NCBI GenBank assembly: GCA_902774035.1
Contig: CACYHA010000008.1
Coordinates: 1 to 64,000 of the forward strand
Length of the DNA: 64,000 nucleotides
Reading direction: 5' to 3'
Source: Oscillospiraceae bacterium
GTDB taxonomy: Bacteria > Bacillota > Clostridia > Oscillospirales > Acutalibacteraceae
Shown here: positions 33,166-41,864 of the stretch, one piece after another
Layout: the number at the start of each line of letters is the position of its first letter
Numbering within the stretch: the stretch's first letter is position 1
The notes under the pieces: generated by a model
What the model was told of the DNA's origin: nothing
What the model saw: the letters and a program-made list of their open reading frames with translations, nothing else
Databases searched by the model: none
Made by a program: the position numbers and the translations under genes

Positions 33166-34083
33166 ATGGACAATTCAGCCATGATCAAACGTGCAATCGC
33201 CATCGCCATCGCCATCATCGTCGCGTTCTCCGGCGGATATCTTCTCGGCGCAACCGGCAACATCGGACTGAACATCTCTGTCAACCACACCGGCGACACC
33301 GCCGCCCAGCCTGCCGCCCAGCCCGCTGCCGCGCCCGTGACCGCAGCGCCCGCGCCTGTTGCTCCCGTGACCGAAGCGCCTGCGACCGAAGCGCCTGCCG
33401 CCGACGCCACCACCGCCGCGCCCGCCGCCGACAAGCCCGCCGCCGACACCACGACCAAGGCGGCCAAGGAAGAAAAGCCGGCCTCCAAAGCGCCGAGCGG
33501 CAAGGAAGAGATCGTGAACTATTATGTGACCTCGGCCAACAAGATCAAGACCAGCGCCAAGAGCGTGACCAGAAACTATGAGGATCTCCAGCACAACGAA
33601 GACAAGCTTGTGGTCCCCGGCATTCTGCAGGGCATCGGCAAATCGCTCATCAACACCTTCCTGAAGAAGAACGAGACCCCCGTGACCTGGGAGGGTGCGG
33701 ACATCATCGCGAACTATCCCGTCCAGGGTACCGACAAGGTCTCCACGGCGAAGGCCTCCGACGTGAAGGAAGCCACCTGCAAGGACGACGGCAAGTATTA
33801 CAACATCACCCTGAAGTTCATTGACGGAACCGACCCGACGAACACCGGCGTTGCAACCTCCTTCAACATCATGCGTGCCGAAGACGTCAAGGCTGCCGCC
33901 AAGGTCGTTTCCGAGTTCAGCTGCGACTACTACGACGCGGTCATCACCTGCAAGGTGGACAAAGCCACCGGCAACATGGTCAGCGCAAACTACAAGCTGC
34001 CCATCGTGATGCACGTGAAAGCCATGGGCGTGGACGCCCAGGTCGGCATGACCTTCAACCACGATTATACAATCAATTGGTGA
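33166..34083 (+). CDS. Membrane-anchored or secreted hypothetical protein with Ala/Pro/Thr linker
   Basis: A 305-residue protein. The N-terminal hydrophobic segment (residues ~7-30, IAIAIAIIVAFSGGYLLGA) is a signal anchor. A low-complexity Ala/Pro/Thr linker (~45-108) leads to a soluble domain. That domain has two similar-looking parts around IVNYYVTSANKIKTSAKSV and NYPVQGTDKVSTAKASDVK and ends in strand-rich VMHVKAMGVDAQVGMTFNHDY. I recognise no family. SD AAAGGAAG and a consensus-spaced promoter indicate good expression. It stands alone and ends in a GC-rich terminator. Confidence 0.75.
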   Translation: MDNSAMIKRAIAIAIAIIVAFSGGYLLGATGNIGLNISVNHTGDTAAQPAAQPAAAPVTAAPAPVAPVTEAPATEAPAADATTAAPAADKPAADTTTKAAKEEKPASKAPSGKEEIVNYYVTSANKIKTSAKSVTRNYEDLQHNEDKLVVPGILQGIGKSLINTFLKKNETPVTWEGADIIANYPVQGTDKVSTAKASDVKEATCKDDGKYYNITLKFIDGTDPTNTGVATSFNIMRAEDVKAAAKVVSEFSCDYYDAVITCKVDKATGNMVSANYKLPIVMHVKAMGVDAQVGMTFNHDYTINW

Positions 34084-34173
34084 GTCGGTACTCGGCAATC
34101 AGCAGTCGACAGCCGATCGTTCAGCCTGCCGCGGGCTGTGTTCCGCGGCGACGCAACATCCCAAAAAACGTAG

Positions 34174-34203
34174 GGCGGGCGGCCATCGGCCGCCCCGCTT
34201 TTT
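34174..34203 (+). terminator. Terminator after the anchored secreted-protein gene
   Basis: GGCGGCC (34178-34184) pairs with GGCCGCC (34188-34194), extended by GCGG/CCGC pairing with a bulge, followed by TTTTTC. Confidence 0.8.
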
Positions 34204-34204
34204 C

Positions 34205-34236
34205 ATCCGTTTTCCATTTTCCATTTTCCATTTTCA
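34205..34236. repeat. Short tandem repeat (TTTTCCA)n
   Basis: Four to five consecutive copies of the 7-nt unit TTTTCCA, the last degenerate, between two terminators. Confidence 0.8.
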
Positions 34237-34244
34237 ATTATATT

Positions 34245-34276
34245 AAAAGGCCGCAGTTTTTCCTCTGCGACCTTTT
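34245..34276. terminator. Bidirectional terminator, diverged copy of the 17102 element
   Basis: AAAAGGCCGCAG (34245-34256) pairs with CTGCGACCTTTT (34265-34276). Together with its flank CTGTTTTCTGTCCCCTGA it resembles the 3' element beyond the MATE and HAD genes. Confidence 0.8.
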
Positions 34277-34296
34277 CTGTTTTCTGTCCCCTGACC

Positions 34297-36228
34297 TCAT
34301 TCCAGCTCAAACGCGCCCTGATACAGCTTGGCATACGTGCCGCCTGCGGCGATGAGCTGCTCGTGGGTGCCGCGCTCGATGATGCGGCCGTGGTCGAGCA
34401 CCATGATCACGTCGGCGTTCTGCACGGTGGAAAGGCGGTGGGCGATCACAAAGACGGTGCGGCCCTTCATCAGCGCATCCATGCCGCGCTGGACAAGGGC
34501 TTCCGTGCGCGTGTCGATGGAGGAGGTGGCCTCGTCAAGGATCATCACGGGCGGGTCGGCAACGGCTGCGCGGGCGATGGAAAGAAGCTGGCGCTGCCCC
34601 TGCGAAAGGTTTGTGCCGCCGGAGGTCAGCATCGTGTTGTAGCCCTCGGGCAGGCGGGAGATGAAGCCGTGGGCGTTCGCCTTTTTCGCGGCTTCGATCA
34701 CCTGCTCGTCCGTGGCGTCGAGGTTGCCGTAGCGGATGTTTTCCATCACCGTGCCGGTGAAAAGGTTCACGTCCTGCAGCACCACGCCGAGCGAGCGGCG
34801 CAGATCGCTCTTTTTGATCTTGTTGATGTTGATCCCGTCGTAGCGCACCTTGCCGTCGGCAATGTCGTAAAAGCGGTTGATCAGGTTCGTGATCGTCGTT
34901 TTGCCCGCGCCGGTGGCGCCGACGAAGGCGACCTTTTGCCCCGGCTCGGCGTAAAGGGTGATGTCGTGCAGCACGGTCTTGCCCTCCACATAGGCGAAGT
35001 CCACGTCGAACATCCGCACTTCGCCCTTCAGCTCGGTGTAGGTCACGGTGCCGTCGCCGTGGGGATGCTTCCACGCCCACATGCCGGTGTGTTCTTCGGT
35101 TTCAAAAAGCTCGCCGTTCAGTTTTTCCGCGTTGACCAGCGTGACGTAGCCGTTGTCGGTCTCCGGCTCGGCGTCCATGAGATCGAAGATGCGCTCCGCG
35201 CCGGCAAGGGCCATGACCACGGAGTTGAGCTGCTGCGAGACCTGGTTGACGGGCATGATGAAGCTCTTGGAAAGCTGGAGGAAGGCCGCCACCGCGCCGA
35301 GATTCAGCGAACCGACGCCGCGCGTTGCCAGAACGCCGCCGAGGATGGCGCACAGCACATACTGCAGGTGGCCGAGGTTGTTGTTGATCGGGCCGAGGTT
35401 GTTGGCAAAGCGGTTGGCCTGATAGGCGTTTTCAAAGAGCGTGTCGTTCTTTTCGTCAAAAACGGCCTTGACCTGCGGCTCGCGCGAAAAGACCTTGACG
35501 ACCTTCTGGCCGTGCATCATCTCTTCGATGTAGCCGTTCACGTCGCCGATGGAGGTCTGCTGCTTCATGAAGTATTTGCCCGATTTTCCGGCGACCTTGC
35601 CCGTGACAAAGAACATGAACAGCACAAACAGCACCGTGAACACCGTCAGGTGCCAGGAGGTGACGACCATCGAGACGAAAACGGCAACGATCGTGACGAG
35701 GGAGGACACGGTCTGCGGCACGGTCTGGGTGATCATCTGGCGCAGGGTGTCGGCGTCGTTGGTGTAATGGCTCATCACGTCGCCGTGGGTGTGGGTGTCA
35801 AAGTATTTGATCGGCAGGGTCTGCATATGGGCAAACATCTCGTTGCGGATCTTTTTCAGCACGGTCTGGCCCACCACCGCCATCGTGCGGTTCTGGATGA
35901 GCACGGCGAGGATGCCGGCGAGGTAGATGGCCGCCATCTTGCACAGCGCGAAGAACAACGGCTTGAAATCGCCGGAGCGCGTCTGCACCATCGGCAGGAT
36001 GTAATCGTTGATGAGGGTCTTGAGAAAGAGCGAGGAGGCCACGGAGGACAGGGCGGTGACGATGATGCACACCGTGACCAGACCCAGGCGCAGAAGATTT
36101 CCCTGCGTGATGGTTTTGAACATCCGCAGCACTGTGCCTTTTTTGAGCTTTTGCTTCGGCATTCCGCGGGCGGGCACCCGGTTGCCGCGCGGCCCGGTTG
36201 GAACTTTGTTGACGTGTTCTTCCGCCAT
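34297..36228 (-). CDS. ABC exporter half-transporter, catalytic-site subunit
   Basis: A 643-residue fused permease/ATPase (type IV ABC exporter). The N-terminal ~45 residues are basic and disordered. A six-helix membrane domain (~50-350) and an ATPase domain follow. The ATPase domain has Walker A GATGAGKTT, signature LSQGQRQLL and Walker B MILDEATSSID with the catalytic Glu. The partner at 36228 lacks that Glu, so this pair is a heterodimeric exporter with one working and one degenerate site, as in TM287/288. Its start overlaps the partner's stop. An insert between helix 6 and the Walker A strand (EEHTGMWAWKHPHGDGTVTY) is slightly longer than usual. Confidence 0.93.
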   Translation of the reverse strand: MAEEHVNKVPTGPRGNRVPARGMPKQKLKKGTVLRMFKTITQGNLLRLGLVTVCIIVTALSSVASSLFLKTLINDYILPMVQTRSGDFKPLFFALCKMAAIYLAGILAVLIQNRTMAVVGQTVLKKIRNEMFAHMQTLPIKYFDTHTHGDVMSHYTNDADTLRQMITQTVPQTVSSLVTIVAVFVSMVVTSWHLTVFTVLFVLFMFFVTGKVAGKSGKYFMKQQTSIGDVNGYIEEMMHGQKVVKVFSREPQVKAVFDEKNDTLFENAYQANRFANNLGPINNNLGHLQYVLCAILGGVLATRGVGSLNLGAVAAFLQLSKSFIMPVNQVSQQLNSVVMALAGAERIFDLMDAEPETDNGYVTLVNAEKLNGELFETEEHTGMWAWKHPHGDGTVTYTELKGEVRMFDVDFAYVEGKTVLHDITLYAEPGQKVAFVGATGAGKTTITNLINRFYDIADGKVRYDGININKIKKSDLRRSLGVVLQDVNLFTGTVMENIRYGNLDATDEQVIEAAKKANAHGFISRLPEGYNTMLTSGGTNLSQGQRQLLSIARAAVADPPVMILDEATSSIDTRTEALVQRGMDALMKGRTVFVIAHRLSTVQNADVIMVLDHGRIIERGTHEQLIAAGGTYAKLYQGAFELE

Positions 36229-37973
36229 TACTGCGCACCGCCTTTCGTTTGGGAGTTGTAGACTTCGGTGTAGATCCTGTCGCTGCCGAGCAGGCTTTCG
36301 TGGGTGCCGACGGCTTCGATCTCGCCGTCGTCGAGAATGATGATCTTGTCGGCGTGCTCCACAGAGGACACACGCTGAGCAATGATGATCTTTGTGGTGG
36401 AGGGGATGTATTCCCGGAAGCCCTTGCGGATGAGGGCGTCGGTCTTGGTGTCCACGGCGGAGGTGGAATCGTCAAGGATCAGCACCTTCGGCTTTTTCAG
36501 CAGGGAGCGGGCGATGCAAAGGCGCTGCTTCTGGCCGCCGGAGACGTTTGTGCCGCCCTGCTCGATGTGGGTGTCGTAGCCGTCGGGGAATTCGCGGATG
36601 AAGCTGTCGGCCTGCGCGAGACGGCAGGCTTCTTCAATCTCTTCGTCCGTGGCGTTTTCGTTGCCCCAGCGCAGATTTTCTTTGATCGTTCCGGAAAACA
36701 GGACGTTCTTCTGCAGCACCATCGCCACCTGGCCGCGCAGGGTGTCGAGGTCATAGTTTCGCACATCCACGCCGCCGACGCGCACCGTGCCTTCGGTTGC
36801 GTCGTAGAGGCGGGCGATGAGCTGGACCAGCGTGGATTTGCCCGCGCCCGTGGAGCCGAGGATGCCCACGGTCTCGCCGGAGCGAATGGAAAAGTTCGCG
36901 TTTTTGAGACAGAGCTTGTCGCGGCTCCCCGCGTAGCTGAAGGAGACGTTTTCAAATTCCACGCTGCCGTCTTTGACCTCCGTCACCGGATGCTCCGGGT
37001 TCTTCAGGTCGCTCTCTTCGGCCAGCACCTCGCAGATACGTTCGGCGGAGGCGCGGCTGAGGGTGAGCATGACGAAGATCATGGAGATCATCATCAGGTT
37101 CATGAGGATCTGCATAGCGTAGGTGATGAGAATCACAAGGTCGCCTGTGGTCATGCCGTTTTCGGCGCTGTTGCCGGAGGCAAAGATCATCTGTGCGCCG
37201 AACCAGGAGATGAGAATCATCACGCTGTTGGCGGAAAGCTGCATCATCGGCGCGTTGAAGGCCAGCAGCTTTTCGGCAGAAACAAAATCACGGAAGATGT
37301 TTTCGGATACCGTGTTGAACTTTTCCTTTTCGTGTTCCTCGCGGACAAAGGCTTTCACCACGCGGATGCCGTGAAGGTTTTCGGAAACGACGCGGTTGAG
37401 CTTGTCGTAGGTCTGAAACACCCGGGTGAAGATCGGGTGGGCGTTCTTGATGATGAGTCCCAGTCCGAGCCCCAGCAGCGGCAGCACGCAAAGGAAGATC
37501 AGCGAAAGCCGGTGGTTCACGCGGAAGGCCATGACCAGCGAAAAGACCAGCATCAGCGGCGCGCGCACCGTGATGCGGATGATCATCTGATAGGAGTTCT
37601 GCAGGTTCGTCACGTCCGTTGTCAGGCGCGTCACAAGAGAGGCGACCGAAAAACGGTCGATGTTGGAAAACGAAAAGCGCTGCACGTTGTGGAACATATC
37701 GTGGCGCAGGTTCCGCGAAAAGCCGGACGAGGCGAAGGCGGCGTTGCGGCCGGCCAGCACGCCGAAGGTCAGTGACAGCACGCAAAGGCCCACGAGCACG
37801 GCGCCGATCTTCAGGATATAGGCCATGTTGCCGGGCGTGACGCCGTTATCCAGCAGCTTGCCCATGCAGTAGGGGATGATGACCTCCATGACCACCTCCA
37901 GCGACACGAAAAACGACGCGAGGATCGACGGGGTTTTGTATTCACGTACGCTGGCAGCCAGACGTTTGAGCAT
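36228..37973 (-). CDS. ABC exporter half-transporter, degenerate-site subunit
   Basis: A 581-residue fused permease/ATPase. Membrane domain ~1-320; ATPase domain with Walker A GSTGAGKST, signature VSGGQKQRL and Walker B VLILDDSTSAVD. Here the catalytic Glu after Walker B is Asp, the hallmark of the non-hydrolysing site of heterodimeric exporters. SD AAAGGAGG lies inside the end of marR, and the two frames overlap by 32 nt. Its stop meets the start of the next subunit. Substrate is probably a drug, peptide or lipid; MarR control favours a toxic compound. Confidence 0.93.
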   Translation of the reverse strand: MLKRLAASVREYKTPSILASFFVSLEVVMEVIIPYCMGKLLDNGVTPGNMAYILKIGAVLVGLCVLSLTFGVLAGRNAAFASSGFSRNLRHDMFHNVQRFSFSNIDRFSVASLVTRLTTDVTNLQNSYQMIIRITVRAPLMLVFSLVMAFRVNHRLSLIFLCVLPLLGLGLGLIIKNAHPIFTRVFQTYDKLNRVVSENLHGIRVVKAFVREEHEKEKFNTVSENIFRDFVSAEKLLAFNAPMMQLSANSVMILISWFGAQMIFASGNSAENGMTTGDLVILITYAMQILMNLMMISMIFVMLTLSRASAERICEVLAEESDLKNPEHPVTEVKDGSVEFENVSFSYAGSRDKLCLKNANFSIRSGETVGILGSTGAGKSTLVQLIARLYDATEGTVRVGGVDVRNYDLDTLRGQVAMVLQKNVLFSGTIKENLRWGNENATDEEIEEACRLAQADSFIREFPDGYDTHIEQGGTNVSGGQKQRLCIARSLLKKPKVLILDDSTSAVDTKTDALIRKGFREYIPSTTKIIIAQRVSSVEHADKIIILDDGEIEAVGTHESLLGSDRIYTEVYNSQTKGGAQ

Positions 37974-38403
37974 CGGGATCGACCTCCTTTTGGATTTTTG
38001 AAAGCACTGCGAAAAAGCAGTCCACCTCTTCTTCGTTCAAAGAGGCGCGCAGCTTGGTTTCCAGCGCGGCAAAGTCTTCTTTTATCCGCTCGTGCAGGTC
38101 GAGCGCCTTGTCGGTGAGGGTGATTTTTTTCAGCCGGGCGTCGTAGTCCACGCTCTCCCGCAGGATCAGGCCGTTTTGCTCCATGCGCTGCAGGATCGCC
38201 GTGGCGGTGGAGCGGCGGATGTTGCACTCCTTTTCAAAGTCGCGCTGAAATATGTCCTTGTCCCGGTGGTCAAAGAAATAGCCGATCGCCCAGCCGTGGG
38301 TTCCGGTCAGGTGGTCGATCTCATCCTTGAGCGCATGGCTGTCCATATAGCGGCGGATCAGCCGCGAGGTTTTATGCAGCTCAAAGGCGATCTCCTTTTC
38401 CAT
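37942..38403 (-). CDS. MarR family transcriptional regulator
   Basis: A 153-residue winged-helix repressor. It has an N-terminal dimerisation helix and HTH FEKECNIRRSTATAILQRMEQNGLI. The wing ESVDYDARLKKITLTDKA is followed by C-terminal helices. It leads the ABC exporter operon and overlaps the first transporter gene by 32 nt. Its promoter is the consensus TTGACA-N17-TATAAT. Two direct repeats of TTGTTAGCYTWCGAA lie between the -10 and the ATG, a likely autoregulatory operator released by the exported compound. Confidence 0.92.
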   Translation of the reverse strand: MEKEIAFELHKTSRLIRRYMDSHALKDEIDHLTGTHGWAIGYFFDHRDKDIFQRDFEKECNIRRSTATAILQRMEQNGLILRESVDYDARLKKITLTDKALDLHERIKEDFAALETKLRASLNEEEVDCFFAVLSKIQKEVDPDAQTSGCQRT

Positions 38404-38416
38404 GGCTTCGCCTCCT

Positions 38417-38482
38417 TTGTTAGCCTTCGAATTGTTAGCTTACGAACAAAGTGATTATACACGAAGGGCGGGGCTGTGTCAA
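38417..38482 (-). promoter_or_regulatory. marR-ABC promoter and probable MarR operator
   Basis: Minus strand -35 TTGACA (38482-38477), 17 nt, -10 TATAAT (38459-38454). On the plus strand two head-to-tail copies, TTGTTAGCCTTCGAA and TTGTTAGCTTACGAA (38417-38447), overlap the expected transcription start. Confidence 0.75.
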
Positions 38483-38511
38483 GGCCTTTTCAAGTTTTTT
38501 TCTTCCACAGC

Positions 38512-38540
38512 TTGACAAAAAAGCGCCGGTTGATTATAAT
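38512..38540 (+). promoter_or_regulatory. Consensus promoter of the corrinoid locus
   Basis: TTGACA (38512-38517), exact 17-nt spacer, TATAAT (38535-38540), immediately before the cobalamin aptamer. Confidence 0.88.
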
Positions 38541-38544
38541 TGGA

Positions 38545-38720
38545 ATGAAATGAAAAAGCGCCTCGCAGAAGGAAAGTCCGGTGAGAATCCGGCGCAACCG
38601 CCATTGCCGTATCAGCCGCAGCGTCGGCTCAAGTCGGAATGCTTCGCCCGGCGCGGCGTCAATGCTTTTCGGGCAAGGGGAAAAGTCAGCCGCGGGCAGC
38701 CGTATGAAAATGCGGTCTGT
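38545..38720 (+). ncRNA. Cobalamin riboswitch
   Basis: The leader carries the B12-box GGTGAGAATCCGGCGCAACC within GGAAAGTCCGGTGAG...CCGCCATTG. The downstream block AAGTCGGAATGCTTCGCCCG (38631-38650) is the conserved core partner that follows the peripheral arms. The order and spacing fit the cobalamin family. The aptamer begins a few nt after the consensus promoter and is followed by a perfect terminator hairpin at 38736, then the DUF4430 gene at 38821, so cobalamin should switch the operon off by termination. Exact 3' boundary uncertain. Confidence 0.87.
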
Positions 38721-38735
38721 TTCCTGTGTTTGCTG

Positions 38736-38767
38736 CACTGTTTCCGCCGAAACAGTGTTTTTCTTTG
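38736..38767 (+). terminator. Riboswitch terminator
   Basis: CACTGTTTC (38736-38744) pairs perfectly with GAAACAGTG (38749-38757), loop CGCC, followed by TTTTTCTTT. Confidence 0.88.
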
Positions 38768-38820
38768 GATCATTTGCCGCCTTCGCGGTCAGTGAAATAT
38801 ATTTTTCGGAGGAAATTCTC

Positions 38821-39744
38821 ATGAAATTCAGAAAATCCATCAGTGTGCTGTTGGTTCTTGCTCTGCTGTGCGGATTCGGCTGCCTGTTTGCTTCGGCCGG
38901 CGACGCAAACGTCGTGATCGGCAAGGCCTACATCAGCTTTGTTGACAACGGTGTGCGTCCCGCGCGCGCGGAGACAGACCCGCCCTACAAGTATCCCGAT
39001 CCCATCGGCACGATCTATACCCGCAGCGCAGTGGAGCTGCACGCGGGCGACACGGTCGCCGACGTGACCAAGCGCTTCGTGGAAGGCGTGAAGGGTGCAA
39101 AAATGGGCTACAAGACCACGGAATACGGCACCTACTTTGCTTCCATCGACGATGTGACCACGGATTCCGGCGAGAAGCTGGACAGCATCGGCGAATTTGA
39201 CGCCGGCGCAAAGAGCGGCTGGATGGTTCGTGTCAACAACCAGTTCCTGTCCGTCAGCGCGGATCAGGCGGCTGTGGATCTTGACGACGACGTTGCCTGG
39301 GTCTATTCCTGCCAGTGGGGCGCCGACGTCGGCAACGACTGGAACATCACCTCCGCCGAGATCACCGGCGTGACCTTCTCCGCCGGCACCCTCTCTCCGG
39401 TGTTCAGCGCAGACGTGCACGATTACACGCTGAGCCTTCCCGCCAACGTGATGAGCGTGAAAGCGGACGCGGCGCTGAAAAACTACAGCTGCAAGGTCAC
39501 CTACACCCTTGTGCACGACGGCAAGTCCGTGGACTATAAGTACTACCGCGACATTCCCGTTTCCGACGGCGACAAGATCATCATCAAGTCCGAATATATG
39601 GATTGGGAAGGCAAAGTGACCGACACCGACACCGTGACCGTGACCATCGCGCAGGAATCCGGCTCGCCGGTGAGCTTCATCCGTGCCTTCTTCATGGCCA
39701 TCATCGATTTCTTTAAGAACCTCTTCTCCAGATTCACGAAATGA
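38821..39744 (+). CDS. Secreted DUF4430 (transcobalamin-like beta domain) protein with cadherin-like sandwich
   Basis: A 307-residue exported protein. Signal peptide 1-24. A DUF4430 domain (~55-170) with AVELHAGDTVADVTKRF, then KSGWMVRVNNQFLSVSADQ and WVYSCQWGADVG. A cadherin-like beta sandwich (~180-280) with FSAGTLSPVFSADVHDYTLSLP. The tail is FIRAFFMAIIDFFKNLFSRF. DUF4430 is related to the C-terminal cobalamin-capping domain of transcobalamin and intrinsic factor. It is the first gene under the cobalamin riboswitch and overlaps the alpha-barrel gene by ATGA. I infer extracellular corrinoid binding; the amphipathic tail may hold it at the membrane. Confidence 0.87.
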   Translation: MKFRKSISVLLVLALLCGFGCLFASAGDANVVIGKAYISFVDNGVRPARAETDPPYKYPDPIGTIYTRSAVELHAGDTVADVTKRFVEGVKGAKMGYKTTEYGTYFASIDDVTTDSGEKLDSIGEFDAGAKSGWMVRVNNQFLSVSADQAAVDLDDDVAWVYSCQWGADVGNDWNITSAEITGVTFSAGTLSPVFSADVHDYTLSLPANVMSVKADAALKNYSCKVTYTLVHDGKSVDYKYYRDIPVSDGDKIIIKSEYMDWEGKVTDTDTVTVTIAQESGSPVSFIRAFFMAIIDFFKNLFSRFTK

Positions 39745-40979
39745 GGCTCGGGCACAAAGCAAAAGCGGGTTGCGCATTTCTTTGCGCAGCCCTGCTCTTT
39801 TTCAGCCTGCTGTTTCCCGCTTTTGCTTCTGAGCGCGGCGGCTCTGCCGATCTTCTGGCGCAGGAGATCGCCGCAGCCTTTGACGCCCGCAGAGAGCACA
39901 GCGGAAGGGCGAAGACGCTGCTGGACAGCGAGGGCTTTCTGGCCGAAACGCCGGACGGTCCCGCGGCGCAAAGCTCCACCTTCACGGACTGGATCGCCCT
40001 GGCCATGGGTCGCTTTTCCGTCGTGAATTCCGCCGGCGTGCCGCTGTTTTATTACCCCGACGGGCAGGACGCCTACCGCAGGGGACTGGAAGTCTATGTG
40101 ACGCAGACCTATGCCCAAAACGGCGGTCTGCTCTCGAAAAGCAAGGTCACCGAGCCCCAGCGCTGCGCTCTGGTTTTTGCCGCGCTCGGCGGAGACCCGA
40201 CCCGCTGCGGCGCTTTTGCGGGGGAACCGGTCGATCTCATTGCCGACGGGAGCTACAACAGCAAGCTCGACGTGACGCGGCAGGGACTGATGGGCGTGAT
40301 CTTTGCCCTGATCGCGAAAAACGCCCGCGACGTGAAAACGCCGCAGGCGGTCAAATACTCCGATCTGTTTCTTTATACCTATCTGCTGGAGCGCGAGCTT
40401 CCGGCCGGAGGCTGGACCTTGTCGGGGGACAAGGCCGACCCGGATGTGACGGCTATGGCGCTGTGCGCGCTTGCCCTGCGCAGAAACGAGCCGACGGTCT
40501 ACACCGTGAAACGCGCCGCCGCGGGTGAAACGGAAAAAACCACCCTCGGCGAAGCGGCCGATCGCGCGCTTGACGCCCTTTCGCGTCTGCAGCGGCCCGA
40601 CGGCGGCTATGCCAGCGGCGGCACGCCCAACTGCGAAAGCTGCGCGCAGGTGCTCACGGCGCTGAGCATGTGCGGCGTCGACGCCGCGGCGGACAGCCGC
40701 TTTTTCAAAAACGGGAACAGCGTTCTCGACGCCCTGCGCACCTTCCGTCTGGCCGACGGCGGTTTTGCCCATGTCAGGCAGAACGGCAGGGCGCAGACAT
40801 ATAACGTGATGGCCACCGATCAGGCAGCCTATGCCCTTGTGGCTTACTGGCGGCTGCAAAGCGGACAGCGCGGCCTGTATGACATGCGGCCGGATCTGCC
40901 CGCGCCGCTGACCGCGCTGCTGCAAAGACTGGTGCGCCGCCTGGTTCAGGCGCTTTCGCCCGGCTTCACCGGCACATAA
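39741..40979 (+). CDS. Secreted alpha/alpha-barrel protein (prenyltransferase/squalene-oxidase repeats)
   Basis: A 412-residue exported protein with signal peptide ~1-29. It has repeated helical-hairpin motifs of the terpene-cyclase/prenyltransferase/transcobalamin type: AGGWTLSGDKADPDVTAMAL, RPDGGYASGGTPNCESCAQV and ADGGFAHVRQ followed by ATDQAAYALVAYWRL. Transcobalamin and intrinsic factor use this six-hairpin barrel as their large cobalamin-binding domain. Its 4-nt overlap with the DUF4430 gene, under one cobalamin riboswitch, suggests the two secreted proteins act as a split pair around corrinoid. The 3' end overlaps the convergent AraC gene by 34 nt. Confidence 0.85.
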   Translation: MRLGHKAKAGCAFLCAALLFFSLLFPAFASERGGSADLLAQEIAAAFDARREHSGRAKTLLDSEGFLAETPDGPAAQSSTFTDWIALAMGRFSVVNSAGVPLFYYPDGQDAYRRGLEVYVTQTYAQNGGLLSKSKVTEPQRCALVFAALGGDPTRCGAFAGEPVDLIADGSYNSKLDVTRQGLMGVIFALIAKNARDVKTPQAVKYSDLFLYTYLLERELPAGGWTLSGDKADPDVTAMALCALALRRNEPTVYTVKRAAAGETEKTTLGEAADRALDALSRLQRPDGGYASGGTPNCESCAQVLTALSMCGVDAAADSRFFKNGNSVLDALRTFRLADGGFAHVRQNGRAQTYNVMATDQAAYALVAYWRLQSGQRGLYDMRPDLPAPLTALLQRLVRRLVQALSPGFTGT

Positions 40980-41767
40980 ATGTCGGTCTCTTCGCCGCAG
41001 TAGCGCTCAAAATCGCGGGTGCTGCCGTCAAAGACATAGCCCGACTGCGCAAACCAGTCCTTGAAAATGAACCGCCACACGGCGCTGACATTTTCGTGGA
41101 GCTGCTGCGGCGTTTCGCCCTTCGGGACGGAAAAGACCGCATAAGTCGCCGCCGGAAAGGCGAGCAGACGCATCCGGGCGGGCAAAGCGGCGTCTTCGGC
41201 CACTTCGGGGCCGAGAAAATAGCACAGCTTGTCGCTTTCGTCCTCCGGCAGCAGCCAGGTGCCGATCTCGGCATAGCCGGGCGCGCAGAGTTTTGCGTAG
41301 TCCTCGGCGCTGACGGCGGAAAAATCCTTGCCCAGCCAGTAGGCGCCGCTGCTTTGGGGATCCAGCTCCTCTTCGGCGGGCAACACATAGCCCGCGGCGA
41401 AGAAGGCGTCTTTTGTTTCCAGTTTCGGAACGATCATAAGAATACCTCCCTGTTGTTTTTGGAAATCGGAGGGCGCCGCGCCGAACCGGCGGCGGAACGC
41501 CCGGGCAAAGCCGGAAACGCTTTCGAATCCGCAGGCAAAGGCCGTTTCCGTCACACTGCAGCCGTCCCGCAGACGCTGGGCGGCGTCAAACAGGCGCATC
41601 TGGCGCAGATAGGCGCCGGCGGACACGCCGTAGATGCTTTTGAACACGTGGCAAAAATGAAAATAGGAATAGCCGCAGTGCTGCGCAAGCGTCTGCGCAC
41701 TGAGGGCTTCGCCGCTTTGCGCGCGGGCAAAGGCCAGACACCGTTCCATATCCGCCCGGTAATCCAT
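40946..41767 (-). CDS. AraC family regulator with GyrI-like effector domain
   Basis: A 273-residue protein. N-terminal double HTH (residues ~8-105): LAQHCGYSYFHFCHVFKSIYGVSAGAYLRQMRL and VTETAFACGFESVSGFARAFRRRFG. The C-terminal ~155 residues are a GyrI-like ligand-binding domain (RMRLLAFPAATYAVFSVPKG). Such proteins sense amphiphilic small molecules. It sits in the middle of the corrinoid locus on the opposite strand, divergent from the second DUF4430 gene by 97 nt, so it may regulate the transporter half. Its 3' end overlaps the alpha-barrel gene antisense. Confidence 0.88.
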   Translation of the reverse strand: MDYRADMERCLAFARAQSGEALSAQTLAQHCGYSYFHFCHVFKSIYGVSAGAYLRQMRLFDAAQRLRDGCSVTETAFACGFESVSGFARAFRRRFGAAPSDFQKQQGGILMIVPKLETKDAFFAAGYVLPAEEELDPQSSGAYWLGKDFSAVSAEDYAKLCAPGYAEIGTWLLPEDESDKLCYFLGPEVAEDAALPARMRLLAFPAATYAVFSVPKGETPQQLHENVSAVWRFIFKDWFAQSGYVFDGSTRDFERYCGEETDIYVPVKPGESA

Positions 41768-41864
41768 GCGCGTTTCTCCTTCCTTTCCTTTCTGCTTTCA
41801 TTCTATCACAAAACCGAAAAGACCGCTATTCCTTTTTTGCGATTTTTTCGCCGAGGACTCATCC

